From: Pseudarthrobacter siccitolerans
GTDB lineage: Bacteria; Actinomycetota; Actinomycetes; Actinomycetales; Micrococcaceae
Assembly (NCBI RefSeq): GCF_030823375.1
Contig: NZ_JAUSXB010000001.1
Span: forward strand, 186,001 to 250,000
Direction of reading: 5' to 3'
DNA length: 64,000 nt
The notes beneath the pieces were generated by a model that made no database searches, was not told the origin of the DNA, and saw only the letters and a program-made list of their open reading frames with translations. A program made the position numbers and the translations under genes. Positions 38,527 through 46,743 of this stretch are shown here, one piece after another (the stretch's first letter is position 1; the number at the start of each line of letters is the position of its first letter).

Positions 38527-39393
38527 TCACTGAGCGAGGAATTCGACGGCGGCTGGGGCGAACTTGGCGTGATACTGGAAGATGCCGCCGTGACCGGAGT
38601 CGGGGTAGATGATCAGGTCGGATCCCTTGATTCGTCGATGGAGGTCCTCGGAGAGCACGGAGGGAATCATGCGGTCGTTGTCACCGTTGGCGATAAGGGT
38701 TGGGTGCGTGAGCGTGGACAGGTCCGCCGGGGCGGAGCGACCGAACTTCTGGATCGCCTTCAGCTGCGTCTGGAATGCACGGGTGCTGATCGGCTTGTCA
38801 CGGTCGACCGTGCGCCCCTTGAGGCGGTTGATGAACGCTTTCGCTGCGGGTTTGCCCGTGGTGTTGCGGTTAAAGAACAGGAATTCCTTGGGGTCCGACC
38901 CCGTAAGGGTTGCGCGGAAAATGTCCCAGTAGGTGGTGCCCACGACCCTGTCGATGTCCTTGCCTCCCCGCGGGCCGGTTCCGGTCAGCACGAGCTTGCG
39001 GAGGAGGTTCGGATGCTTGAGGGCGAGGTCCTGGGCGATCATGCCGCCCAGGGTGAACGCGAAGATATCGATTTTGCCGAACCCGAGGGCGTTGATGAAG
39101 GTGTACGCGTCGTCGGCCATTGCCTCGATGCTGTGGGGAACATTCCCGCTGGAAGCGCCGACGCCGGGCTGGTCGAAGGTGATGACGTGGCGGTTCTTGG
39201 CAATGGGGTCGATGATCCGGGGATCCCAGTTATCCATGGTGGCGGCGAGGTGAACGAAAAACACGACCGGAATGCCTCCCTTGGGCCCCAGCTCACGGTA
39301 GGCAAAGGTAACGCCTCCGGCGGTGATGGCGCTGGCAGGTGCATTCGCGTATGAGGTGACGACGAATTCGTTCGGTGTGTTGGTGTTGTCCAT
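38527..39393 (-). CDS. Alpha/beta hydrolase with Thr at the nucleophile position
   Basis: A 288-residue hydrolase-fold protein: oxyanion region VVFFVHLAATMDNWDP near residue 43, FDQPGVGAS, the nucleophile elbow region FAFTLGGMIAQD, GDNDRMIP with the acid, and GHGGIFQYH with the histidine. The elbow normally reads Gly-x-Ser-x-Gly; here it is Ala-Phe-Thr-Leu-Gly, so the serine is replaced by threonine. Enzyme activity is therefore uncertain. It lies 50 bases downstream of the MDR oxidoreductase and probably shares its transcript and TetR control. Confidence 0.88.
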   Translation of the reverse strand: MDNTNTPNEFVVTSYANAPASAITAGGVTFAYRELGPKGGIPVVFFVHLAATMDNWDPRIIDPIAKNRHVITFDQPGVGASSGNVPHSIEAMADDAYTFINALGFGKIDIFAFTLGGMIAQDLALKHPNLLRKLVLTGTGPRGGKDIDRVVGTTYWDIFRATLTGSDPKEFLFFNRNTTGKPAAKAFINRLKGRTVDRDKPISTRAFQTQLKAIQKFGRSAPADLSTLTHPTLIANGDNDRMIPSVLSEDLHRRIKGSDLIIYPDSGHGGIFQYHAKFAPAAVEFLAQ

Positions 39394-39443
39394 GACGGTT
39401 CTTCTTCTGTCTGGTTTATGGGATGGAAAAGGTGCGGGCGGGT

Positions 39444-40442
39444 TCAGTGGGTCAGAGCGACCACTGCCTTTCCGCGGATGCCGCCAAAGGCCAGGGACTG
39501 CAGCGCCTCCGGGGTCTGGTCGAAGGTGAAGACCCTTCCTACGGTTGCGCGCAGGACGCCGTCGTCGACGAGGGCACTGATCTGCCGCAGTTGGTCGCCG
39601 CTGGCGCGCATGAAGAGGAACTCGTAGCTGACGCCGAGCTTCCTCGCCTGCCGCCGGATCTTGCTGCTGAGCGCGGTGACCGCCAGGCGCAGCACAGGAT
39701 TCAGTCCGGCTTCGCGGGCGAATGCCGGATCGGGCGGGCCGGAGATACCAATCGCCTTCCCGCCGGGCTTGAGGACGCGCAGTGACTTCTGCAGGTTCTC
39801 CCCGCCGAGGCTGTCGAGCACCAGGTCGTAACCGCTGAGGAGCTGCTCGAAGTCCTGGGTGCGGTAGTCGATCACGATGTCCGCGCCGAGGTCCCGCACG
39901 AAGCAGGCGTTGGAGTTGCTCGCGGTGGTTGCAACGGTGGCGCCGAGGTGCTTGGCGAGCTGGATGGCGATCGAGCCGACTCCGCCGGCGCCGGCGTGAA
40001 TAAGGACCTTCTGCCCCGGGCGCAGGTTGCCCCGCTCGACGAGGGCCTGCCAGGCGGTCAGCGCCACGAGTGGCATTGAGCCGGCCTCCTCCATGCTGGC
40101 CGACGCGGGCTTCAGCGCAAGGTCCTCATCAGCGACGGCGATGCGCTCGGCGAACGTGCCGATGCGGTCTTTGTCAGGACGGCCGTAAACCTCATCACCC
40201 GGCTTGAACCCTCGCACCTTGGCCCCAACCTGCAGGACGGTGCCGGCGACGTCGTTGCCGAGGATCAGCTGGAGCTTGTAGGGAAGGATTTGCTTGAACT
40301 CACCCAACCGGATCTTCTCGTCCAACTGGTTCAAGCCCGCCGCTTGAACCTGCACGAGCACGTCCCGTTCACCGACGGCCGGCTCGGCGACCTCCGCTTC
40401 GCGCAAGGGCTGCTTGTACTGGGTGACGACGAACGCTCGCAT
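39444..40442 (-). CDS. Zinc-independent NADP-dependent oxidoreductase (MDR, quinone reductase type)
   Basis: A 332-residue medium-chain dehydrogenase/reductase. The N-terminal GroES-like domain has AAGLNQLDEKIRLG. The Rossmann domain carries HAGAGGVGSIAIQLAKHLGA near residue 145. The structural zinc cysteines are absent, as in the quinone oxidoreductase and enoyl-reductase branch. The open frame extends to 40544, but the ATG at 40442 has GAAGGAG 8 bases upstream and fits the family start MRAFVVTQY. Operator B lies 134 bases upstream. It probably reduces quinones or unsaturated carbonyls. Confidence 0.92.
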   Translation of the reverse strand: MRAFVVTQYKQPLREAEVAEPAVGERDVLVQVQAAGLNQLDEKIRLGEFKQILPYKLQLILGNDVAGTVLQVGAKVRGFKPGDEVYGRPDKDRIGTFAERIAVADEDLALKPASASMEEAGSMPLVALTAWQALVERGNLRPGQKVLIHAGAGGVGSIAIQLAKHLGATVATTASNSNACFVRDLGADIVIDYRTQDFEQLLSGYDLVLDSLGGENLQKSLRVLKPGGKAIGISGPPDPAFAREAGLNPVLRLAVTALSSKIRRQARKLGVSYEFLFMRASGDQLRQISALVDDGVLRATVGRVFTFDQTPEALQSLAFGGIRGKAVVALTH

Positions 40443-40575
40443 GTGTGATGCTCCTTCAGTGAGGGGGTGGTTACCGGTCGCTGCCGTGGTGCAGGCTTCT
40501 CCCGGCGGGGCCATCTGAGTCGGTGCGGGAGGGTATCCATGCAATCGTTGCTTGGACCAACAGATTTTTGATCTA

Positions 40576-40589
40576 ACTCAATTATGACT
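40576..40589. promoter_or_regulatory. Putative TetR operator B (upstream of the MDR gene)
   Basis: ACTCAATTATGACT matches the 14-bp palindrome of sites A and C with one half-site mismatch (TGACT for TGAGT). It is followed by GCACTCAG, another half-site, giving an extended TGACTGCACTCAG also seen near the other sites. A TTTGTCA lies next to it. Confidence 0.55.
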
Positions 40590-40697
40590 GCACTCAGATA
40601 TTTGTCAATGGGAGTTCCTGGCTTTGTGCGCGAAGCGCGTAAACCGTGGCGCCATCTGCTCCGGCTCGCCCATTTCGGTTGGTTGATTCCGGGCTCG

Positions 40698-40728
40698 TAG
40701 TGCCGTGGTCATCATGGCCGCGGCACTA
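40698..40728. terminator. Hairpin downstream of the SDR gene
   Basis: TAGTGCCGTGG (40698-40708) pairs with CCGCGGCACTA (40718-40728) with one G-U pair and a 9-base loop. It lies 9 bases past the SDR stop. A T5 run follows on the + strand, so the U-tract serves + strand transcription best, but the stem can also end the SDR transcript. Confidence 0.6.
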
Positions 40729-40737
40729 TCGTTTTTC

Positions 40738-41451
40738 TTAGGCTTTGTTGTGCGTCAGTTGCGGGTAGACGGCCTCGATGGGGCTGCTGAGTCCGGCCTT
40801 GAGCTGCACGGATGTCTCGTCAGCGAGAACTTGGTACTCGCCGGATTCGACGGCGTCCATCACGGTGCGTACGAGTTCAGCCGGGTCCATCTTGGGATCG
40901 GTTGCATGCGCGGCCATGGCCGTGTCGACGTACCCGACGTGGACGCCTACGACGTGCACCCCGTCCGGGGCGAGTTCCAGGCGTAGAGAGTTGGTGGCTG
41001 ACCAGAGGGCGGCCTTGGTGGCGCTGTAGATGCCACCAACGGCGTACCAGCTCATCGCGGAGTGGATGTCGATGATTACTGATTCATCTTTCGCAGACAG
41101 GATTGGTGCGAAGGCGCGGGCGAGGAACAGCGGGCCGAGGAAGTTCGTTTCGACGTTGGTCCGGATTTCCGCGTCGGTGTGGGTGAGGATGCCCGGGCTT
41201 GCCACGGAGGCTCCGGCATTGTTGATCAGCACTGTGACGTCCCCGGCGGCGTCGACGGCTGCCTGGATGGAGGTGGAGTCGGTGACGTCGAGGGTGAGCG
41301 GGACGATGCGGGCGTCTTCCCAGGTGCGCGGGGTGCGGGCGGTGGCATAGACCTTGCTCGCACCCCGGGCGAGGGCGTCGTGGACGAAGTGGGTTCCGAT
41401 GCCGCCGTTTGCGCCGGTGACGAGGACGACTGCTCCATTAATTGAGGGCAT
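40738..41451 (-). CDS. Short-chain dehydrogenase/reductase
   Basis: A 237-residue classical SDR: cofactor loop TGANGGIG (residues 12-19), INNAG, the catalytic serine in IDIHSAMS, and Tyr/Lys in the YSATK motif. Arg and Thr after the second strand suggest NADP use. I chose the ATG at 41451 because the longer frame to 41556 adds a non-conserved arginine-rich extension. Only a weak AAGAAAG precedes it. Operator C lies 222 bases upstream. It is the first gene of the TetR-linked group. Confidence 0.93.
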   Translation of the reverse strand: MPSINGAVVLVTGANGGIGTHFVHDALARGASKVYATARTPRTWEDARIVPLTLDVTDSTSIQAAVDAAGDVTVLINNAGASVASPGILTHTDAEIRTNVETNFLGPLFLARAFAPILSAKDESVIIDIHSAMSWYAVGGIYSATKAALWSATNSLRLELAPDGVHVVGVHVGYVDTAMAAHATDPKMDPAELVRTVMDAVESGEYQVLADETSVQLKAGLSSPIEAVYPQLTHNKA

Positions 41452-42199
41452 TTTGTTGGTCTTTCTTGTTACAGGACTACATCCCCGCCGGTCGGCGCGG
41501 ATGGTGGTGATGCGTCTTAGCGGCTGCCCGTCCCTGGCTCGCAGTGGAGCGGGCACGGCGGGCGGCCTGAGGGGTTTCGTCGAACGTGGGCAAGGGACGG
41601 GTAGGCCGGTCTCTTTGCATCTGAAGTGTCAGAGCATGACTTCCGCGCAGGGCCGGGGGTAATAGTGATAACACTCATAACTGAGTGCAATCAGAGAATA
41701 TTCCGGGGAAAGCGAAGATTTTGCCCACGGCCTCGAAGTGCAATGACCTGCGATGTGGCCGGGACGCAATCCAGCGCGATCTCTGCCGGCCTAAAGGGGG
41801 CGCCTGCATGTTCCTGGCAAATGGCGACCTTCCCATCGGAAGCACCAAGGCAGGCTGCAGTGACGATGTACAGCCCGGCCGCCGGCACGTTCGCTGCTTT
41901 GCCAAACCCCCTGAAGGCCCCGTCCAGTGGCCCTCATCAATAAGCAGAATTGGTTCCGGCGATTCTTTGAGGATCCTGTCCAGCTCGGCGCAGTTCTTCG
42001 CCTCCTGTTCCAGGACCTGCAAATTAGAGTACGGCCGCGGCGATGATGCTGCGGGCTTCGGGTCCACTGCTGGGTACCGGACGAGTCGCCTGGTGTGCCA
42101 TCATGGCGCGGGCCCGACGCCCAACCTGTGGGAGAAGGGTAGGTTCTTCTTCTGCCGGGTACTGAATCTTGCCGTAGGCTGGGAGGGAAACGTCCGGAA
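41452..42199. other. 748 bases without an assignable gene
   Basis: The right-hand neighbour starts at 42200. Two reverse-strand frames (42067-41675 and 41888-41691) hold protein-like stretches in different frames, but neither has a Shine-Dalgarno or known domain. They could be a frameshifted gene. TetR operator C lies at 41673-41686 and GC-rich non-coding DNA fills the rest. Confidence 0.4.
41673..41686. promoter_or_regulatory. Putative TetR operator C (upstream of the SDR gene)
   Basis: ACTCATAACTGAGT is a perfect 5+5 inverted repeat with a 4-base spacer, and continues as GCAATCAG. Read on the reverse strand this gives TGATTGCACTCAGTTATGAG, closely matching site A. Confidence 0.6.
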
Positions 42200-43006
42200 G
42201 TGGGCGTCTTCACGCGGCGCTGTCTTTCTGCCGTTGAAGACTCTCTAAGGACGCGCGATGGACGCTATACCCCCCCGGCCGAACTGCAGGATGGAATCGC
42301 CTCGCGGCTCCAGGACATGGTCCTGGAAACTTCGGACGCTGAGGAGTTCTTTCAGGAACTGGCCGTCTTCTCCGCGTCCCTCCTCTCGCCACCCAATTCG
42401 AAGGTGCACTGCAATGTCACCGTGGTGCGCAGGAAAAAACCTGTCACGGTAGCATGCAGCAGCGCCACGGCACGGGTGATGGACGAACTCCAGTACGCCT
42501 TCGGCGACGGGCCTTGCCTGACCGCCATGCGCACCGGTACCACCGTCTACGTCCCCGACGTTTCGCGCGAACACCGCTGGCCGGAATACATCCGCGCCGT
42601 CGCCAAACAGGGAGTCCAATCGATCCTCGGTGTGCCCCTGCGGCTGGAGGGAGAATCCACCGCTGCTTTGAACATCTACTCTTCGCGGCCATACGGAATA
42701 ACGGGGGAGGACATTGCCCGCGCGGAGCTGTTCGGTGAACAATCCGCCAAGACCCTCCGGCTGGAGCTGCGCCTGACACGGCTGCAGGAAGCGAAGGACA
42801 ACCTGGAAGCGGCGATGAAGAACCGGACAGCCATCGATATTGCAGTAGGCGTGATCATGGGCCAGAACCGATGCAGTCAGGACGCCGCCTTCACCATGCT
42901 GAGGAAAGCGTCCAATTCCCGCAACGCCAAACTCCATGACATAGCAGCGGGAGTCATCGCATCCATCTCACCTGAGGCGAGTTTGCACACATACTTCGAT
43001 GAATGA
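42200..43006 (+). CDS. GAF-ANTAR regulatory protein
   Basis: A 268-residue protein with a GAF sensor domain (about residues 45-190; FGDGPCLTAMRTG and GVQSILGVPLRLEG) and a C-terminal ANTAR domain (about 195-255; AMKNRTAIDIAVGVIMGQNRCSQDAAFTMLRKASN). ANTAR binds RNA antitermination hairpins; the GAF domain senses an unknown signal. This pair is frequent in actinobacteria. The start is uncertain: GTG at 42200 follows GGGAGGG by 11 bases, and the first 25 residues are not conserved. A TAGGCT hexamer lies close upstream. No neighbour suggests the target RNA. Confidence 0.9.
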   Translation: MGVFTRRCLSAVEDSLRTRDGRYTPPAELQDGIASRLQDMVLETSDAEEFFQELAVFSASLLSPPNSKVHCNVTVVRRKKPVTVACSSATARVMDELQYAFGDGPCLTAMRTGTTVYVPDVSREHRWPEYIRAVAKQGVQSILGVPLRLEGESTAALNIYSSRPYGITGEDIARAELFGEQSAKTLRLELRLTRLQEAKDNLEAAMKNRTAIDIAVGVIMGQNRCSQDAAFTMLRKASNSRNAKLHDIAAGVIASISPEASLHTYFDE

Positions 43007-43101
43007 CGTGATTTGGCACCCTAAACGTATCGACCGTCCACCGCTTCGCAAAATCGGCGGTTCCGCAGGCGGTCAATGAGCCCGGATGGTTTGATTAGTC
43101 G

Positions 43102-43854
43102 GTGCTCCGTCTAAAACGCCTAATGGTTTTCACCCTATTCGCGATGTGCGCCATCACCGCATTCTCGTTCTGGGCAACTCGGCAGCCCGGTGCAGACGCG
43201 GGCGGGGCGCTTTCTCCACCGCCGCGGGCGGGGGCGGAACTTGACACATTATCCGCCGGGATCACCACCGCCGTGAACGTAACCCAGAGTCCCGATGCCC
43301 AGTGGCTTACCCAGGCTGCCGCCCGGACGGGGATCCCTGCCCGTGCGCTGCAGGCTTACGTTGCTGCGGCCGTCAGGGCCAATGATTCCGCTCCGGCGTG
43401 CGGAATCGGCTGGAATACGGTGGCAGCAGTGGGCGCCGTCGAATCAGGGCACGGAACGTACGGCGGCAGCAGCCTTAACACCGCAGGGCAGGCCACGGGC
43501 CCCATTGTGGGCCCAAGTCTCAACGGCGTCGGATTCGCGGCCATCCCGGACACGGACGCCGGTGCCTTGGATGGCGACGCGCGCTGGGACCACGCCGTCG
43601 GACCCATGCAGTTCATTCCCTCCACCTGGGAGCTTGCAGGACGGGACGGGAACGGGGATGGAACAGCGGACCCGTTCAATATCGACGACGCCGCCCTGAG
43701 TGCGGCGACTTACCTGTGCGCCCACGGCCGAGACCTCTCAACTGCGCAAGGGTGGACGGACGCCGTCTACACCTACAACCAGTCCGATCCCTACATTCGC
43801 CAGGTGCGGACCCAAGCCACGGCATATGCCGTGAAGGCCGGCACCGCCGAATGA
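43102..43854 (+). CDS. Secreted lytic murein transglycosylase
   Basis: A 250-residue exported protein. Basic residues and a hydrophobic segment (about 8-25) form a signal peptide or anchor. The SLT-type domain follows: catalytic glutamate in VAAVGAVESGHGTYGG, then VGPMQFIPSTWELAGRDGNGDG, and YLCAHGRDL. It cleaves peptidoglycan glycan strands outside the membrane. Its closest relatives are the actinobacterial SLT_2/MltB-like proteins. The GTG at 43102 and an ATG at 43123 are both possible starts; neither has a good Shine-Dalgarno. Confidence 0.9.
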   Translation: MLRLKRLMVFTLFAMCAITAFSFWATRQPGADAGGALSPPPRAGAELDTLSAGITTAVNVTQSPDAQWLTQAAARTGIPARALQAYVAAAVRANDSAPACGIGWNTVAAVGAVESGHGTYGGSSLNTAGQATGPIVGPSLNGVGFAAIPDTDAGALDGDARWDHAVGPMQFIPSTWELAGRDGNGDGTADPFNIDDAALSAATYLCAHGRDLSTAQGWTDAVYTYNQSDPYIRQVRTQATAYAVKAGTAE

Positions 43855-44094
43855 GTCCACAGGGTTGACGGGAGGCATGGTTTTCACGAGCACGACGGCG
43901 TTTCCCGCCCGATGTGCGCCGAATCAAGGATTCGCGCGGATCTGGCGGGGAGCTCCGGCGCCGTGTACCTTCCTGGACTGCTTGCAGGTCACCCGCACCT
44001 GCGCTACGGTCGGCGCAGCGCTTGTGTGCTGCAAGTGTTGAGGCTGACAGATCCGAGTGCCGCCTCCAGCGCCCGGCCACGATCAAGGAGTCCG

Positions 44095-44757
44095 ATGTCA
44101 CTCGTTCGCGTTCACAATTTCTCCGTTTCGCTCGACGGATTCGGTACTGGCGAAGGGCAGGAGCTGGACGCACCTTTCGGGCACGCCGGGAGGCGCCTGA
44201 TGGAGTGGGCTCTTCCGACGCGCACTTTTGCACAGATGGGCCTGCACGGCGAGGAAGAGGGCTCCACCGGAATCGACGAAACCTTCGCGAGCCGGTGGGC
44301 CTCCGGCATCGGTGTGGAGATTATGGGCCGCAACAAGTTCGGGCCTCAGCGCGGCACCTGGGACAATGAGGAGTGGCAGGGCTGGTGGGGCGACAACCCA
44401 CCGTTCCACACCCCGGTGGTGGTCCTCACCCACCACCCGCGTCCGCAATTGACGATGAAGGGTGGCACGACCTTCCACTTTGTGGATGCCGAACCTGCCG
44501 AAGCCCTTGAGCACGCCCGCGCTCTCGCCGGTGACCTCGACGTGCGAATCGGGGGCGGCGCCACTACGATCCGCCAGTTCCTCGAGGCCGACCTGATCGA
44601 CCAGATGCATATTGTCCTCGTACCGATCCTTCTTGGCCGCGGCGAACGACTGTGGGACCGCCTCGAAGGACTGGAACAGCGCTTCCAGATCGAGGCAGCG
44701 CCGTCACCGAGCGGTGTCATCCACATGACCTTCGCCCGACGCGACCGACCCCTCTAG
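44095..44757 (+). CDS. DHFR/RibD_C-like reductase, paralog 1
   Basis: A 220-residue cytoplasmic protein of the RibD C-terminal (dihydrofolate reductase-like) fold. It starts with an HNFSVSLDGF strand, has MGRNKFGP, a Trp-rich EWQGWWGDNPP loop, VVVLTHHPRP, and the NADPH-binding IGGGATTIRQFL. AGGAG lies 5 bases before the ATG at 44095. It resembles the reverse-strand gene at 53070 closely in the Trp-rich loop and LTHHPRP. Such stand-alone reductases are abundant in soil actinobacteria and usually have no assigned substrate. Confidence 0.88.
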   Translation: MSLVRVHNFSVSLDGFGTGEGQELDAPFGHAGRRLMEWALPTRTFAQMGLHGEEEGSTGIDETFASRWASGIGVEIMGRNKFGPQRGTWDNEEWQGWWGDNPPFHTPVVVLTHHPRPQLTMKGGTTFHFVDAEPAEALEHARALAGDLDVRIGGGATTIRQFLEADLIDQMHIVLVPILLGRGERLWDRLEGLEQRFQIEAAPSPSGVIHMTFARRDRPL

Positions 44758-44818
44758 CTGCCCCTCGAGACCCCGGGGCTCGATCCAGGGCGGAGACGGG
44801 TCACTCACTTGCGAAGTG

Positions 44819-45058
44819 TTACCCGTGCCTCAAGACGTCAGGAAGCTCGTCCACGTAGACCGTCTGCGGCGGCTCGAAGTAGATCACCAGTACCTCATCA
44901 CCCACTGCGAAGTCGCTCGTCTTGTCGAACGGGTGGGCGTGGAAGGCCATGGTGCCGCCGAGGTAGGGCAGCATCACCTCGCCGATAGTGCCCGGCCCGA
45001 TGTGCCCTGTCACCCGCCCGATCTTTCCTGTCAGGCTCCGGTCAACCTCCTTGTGCAT
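44819..45058 (-). CDS. Small NfeD-like (OB-fold) protein
   Basis: A 79-residue protein with no membrane segment: TGKIGRVTGHIGPGTIGEVMLPYLGG and VGDEVLVIYFEPPQTVYV suggest the beta-barrel of NfeD C-terminal domains. It lies 9 bases downstream of the flotillin gene, the usual place of NfeD partners, but lacks the membrane part found in typical NfeD proteins. It is likely co-transcribed and may bind the flotillin scaffold. Confidence 0.68.
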   Translation of the reverse strand: MHKEVDRSLTGKIGRVTGHIGPGTIGEVMLPYLGGTMAFHAHPFDKTSDFAVGDEVLVIYFEPPQTVYVDELPDVLRHG

Positions 45059-45067
45059 CCGGTGTTC

Positions 45068-46501
45068 CTATTCGCCGGGAGCCGTGGGCGGACGCCTGGC
45101 TTCTTGGCCTTTCTTGAGCGCGGACGCGAGGGCGGGCAGGTAGTCACCCGCCTGTGCCAGGATTCCGCCGAGCATCTTGTTGACGCCGTCGCCGCCGTTC
45201 AGGACGGTCATCTGGCCCACGTGTGAGAACGGTTCGGCTGCAGCGGCGATGATGGCGGGCATGTTCTCGGCGAGCTGCTGGGAAATCACCGCGTCCTGGT
45301 TGGTCCCCAAAGCCTCTGCCCGCGCCTTGATGCCGTCTGCCTCAGCCAGAGCCTTGGCCTTGATTGCGGAAGCCGCGGCATCGCCCTTGGCTTTGGTGGC
45401 CGCGGCTTCGGCTTCGCCGGTGACTTTTGTGGCTCCGGCAGTCGCGGCCGCTGCGGTGGCATTCGCGTGGGCCAGCAGTTCCGTCCGGCGCGCGTTGGCC
45501 TGGGCATCAAGCTCGGTGCGGCGCGCCAGTGCCTCGGCGGCACTGATGTCCGCCGCCTTTTTCCCTTCCGCATCGGTCCGCGTGGCGTAGGCCTTCGCAT
45601 CCGCCGGTTTCCGGACCGTGGTCTGGAGTTTCTGCTCTTCCCGGTCCGCCTCGAGCTTGGCCACTTCGGTTTCCTGGACAACCACCTGCTGCCGCGCTGT
45701 GGCATCGGCCAGCGGGCCCGCCTGGGCAGCGTTGGCCTTGGCGCGCTCGGCATTAGCCTGGGCCACGGACTGCCTGATGGCCGAAACGCTTTGCGCGTCT
45801 GCGATCAGTGCCGCCGCCTCCGCTTCCTTCTCCGCCGCTTCCCGGTTGCGGGTGGCCTCGGCGATCCGTGCCTCCATCTTCACCTGCGCAATATGAGGCT
45901 TTGCGATGTTCTCGATGTATCCGGTCGGGTCCTGCAGATCCTTGATCTGCAGGGAATCCACCACGAGCCCCAGTTTTTCCATCTCCACGCCGCTGGCACT
46001 GCGGACCTGCGAACCGAGTTTGTCCCGCTCGCGGATAATCTCCTCCATGGTCATGCTGCCGATGATGGAGCGCAGGTGGCCCTCAAAGACGTTGTATACC
46101 TGACTTTCCATTTTGGGCTGCTGGCCCAGGAACCGGCGCGCCGCATTGGCGATAAACGGCGGAGCGTCGCCAATCTTGTAAATGACCACACCTTCCACAA
46201 TCACCTGGATGCCCTGTGAGGTTACGCAGGAAACTTTGAGCTCAGTTTCATTCAAGGTGAGCGACAAGGTACGTACCGTCTGGAGGCCGGGAAGGACGAG
46301 TGCTCCTTTACCCGTGACGATTTTGAAATCCATGCCTGCCCGGGTTTCAAGGGTGCCACGGGTCAGTCCGGAGATAATGAGGGCTTCATTGGGTTCCGCC
46401 ACCTTCCACATCAGTTTTGTTGCCGCCCAAATAAAGCCCACGGCAAAAACCACCCCCAGGATGATGGCAATAAGAGGGAAGAATGCTGTGAAATCCGGCA
46501 T
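45068..46501 (-). CDS. Flotillin / SPFH-domain membrane scaffold protein
   Basis: A 477-residue membrane-attached protein. One hydrophobic helix at residues 8-30 is followed by an SPFH/PHB domain (about 35-210), then a very long Ala/Glu/Lys-rich coiled coil (about 210-400) with repeated AEAAAT- and ARRTEL-like units. Flotillins form rings or clusters in lipid microdomains and organise secretion, signalling and cell-wall work. It resembles YqiK/FloT. No promoter element was recognised in the 240 bases upstream. Confidence 0.92.
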   Translation of the reverse strand: MPDFTAFFPLIAIILGVVFAVGFIWAATKLMWKVAEPNEALIISGLTRGTLETRAGMDFKIVTGKGALVLPGLQTVRTLSLTLNETELKVSCVTSQGIQVIVEGVVIYKIGDAPPFIANAARRFLGQQPKMESQVYNVFEGHLRSIIGSMTMEEIIRERDKLGSQVRSASGVEMEKLGLVVDSLQIKDLQDPTGYIENIAKPHIAQVKMEARIAEATRNREAAEKEAEAAALIADAQSVSAIRQSVAQANAERAKANAAQAGPLADATARQQVVVQETEVAKLEADREEQKLQTTVRKPADAKAYATRTDAEGKKAADISAAEALARRTELDAQANARRTELLAHANATAAAATAGATKVTGEAEAAATKAKGDAAASAIKAKALAEADGIKARAEALGTNQDAVISQQLAENMPAIIAAAAEPFSHVGQMTVLNGGDGVNKMLGGILAQAGDYLPALASALKKGQEARRPPTAPGE

Positions 46502-46743
46502 AACCAGGTCCTTTCAAGGGTGCGGAACAGGCATTGCGGTAAAACCCCAATAAATGCAGCTGTCCATTCCCGACTGGTCAAATTACTGGCCATTCCGGCC
46601 TGCCGGGCCAGCTGTTGTAGACAGTCTGGTTGCGCCCCGTTCAAGAGTCCAGAGTCCGGCAGCTATTTGCCTGTGGCAACGAGATGGATGCACGACGACG
46701 GGACCTGGCTTGGGTCGGAGGGCGGGCGGTGCGGCAATCGGTT

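Noticed and set aside
41675..42067. Reverse-strand ORF of 130 codons, with a second frame at 41,691-41,888
   Set aside because: The first part reads protein-like but then turns Arg/Pro-rich, and the second lies in another frame. A frameshifted gene is possible, yet no family or Shine-Dalgarno supports it.
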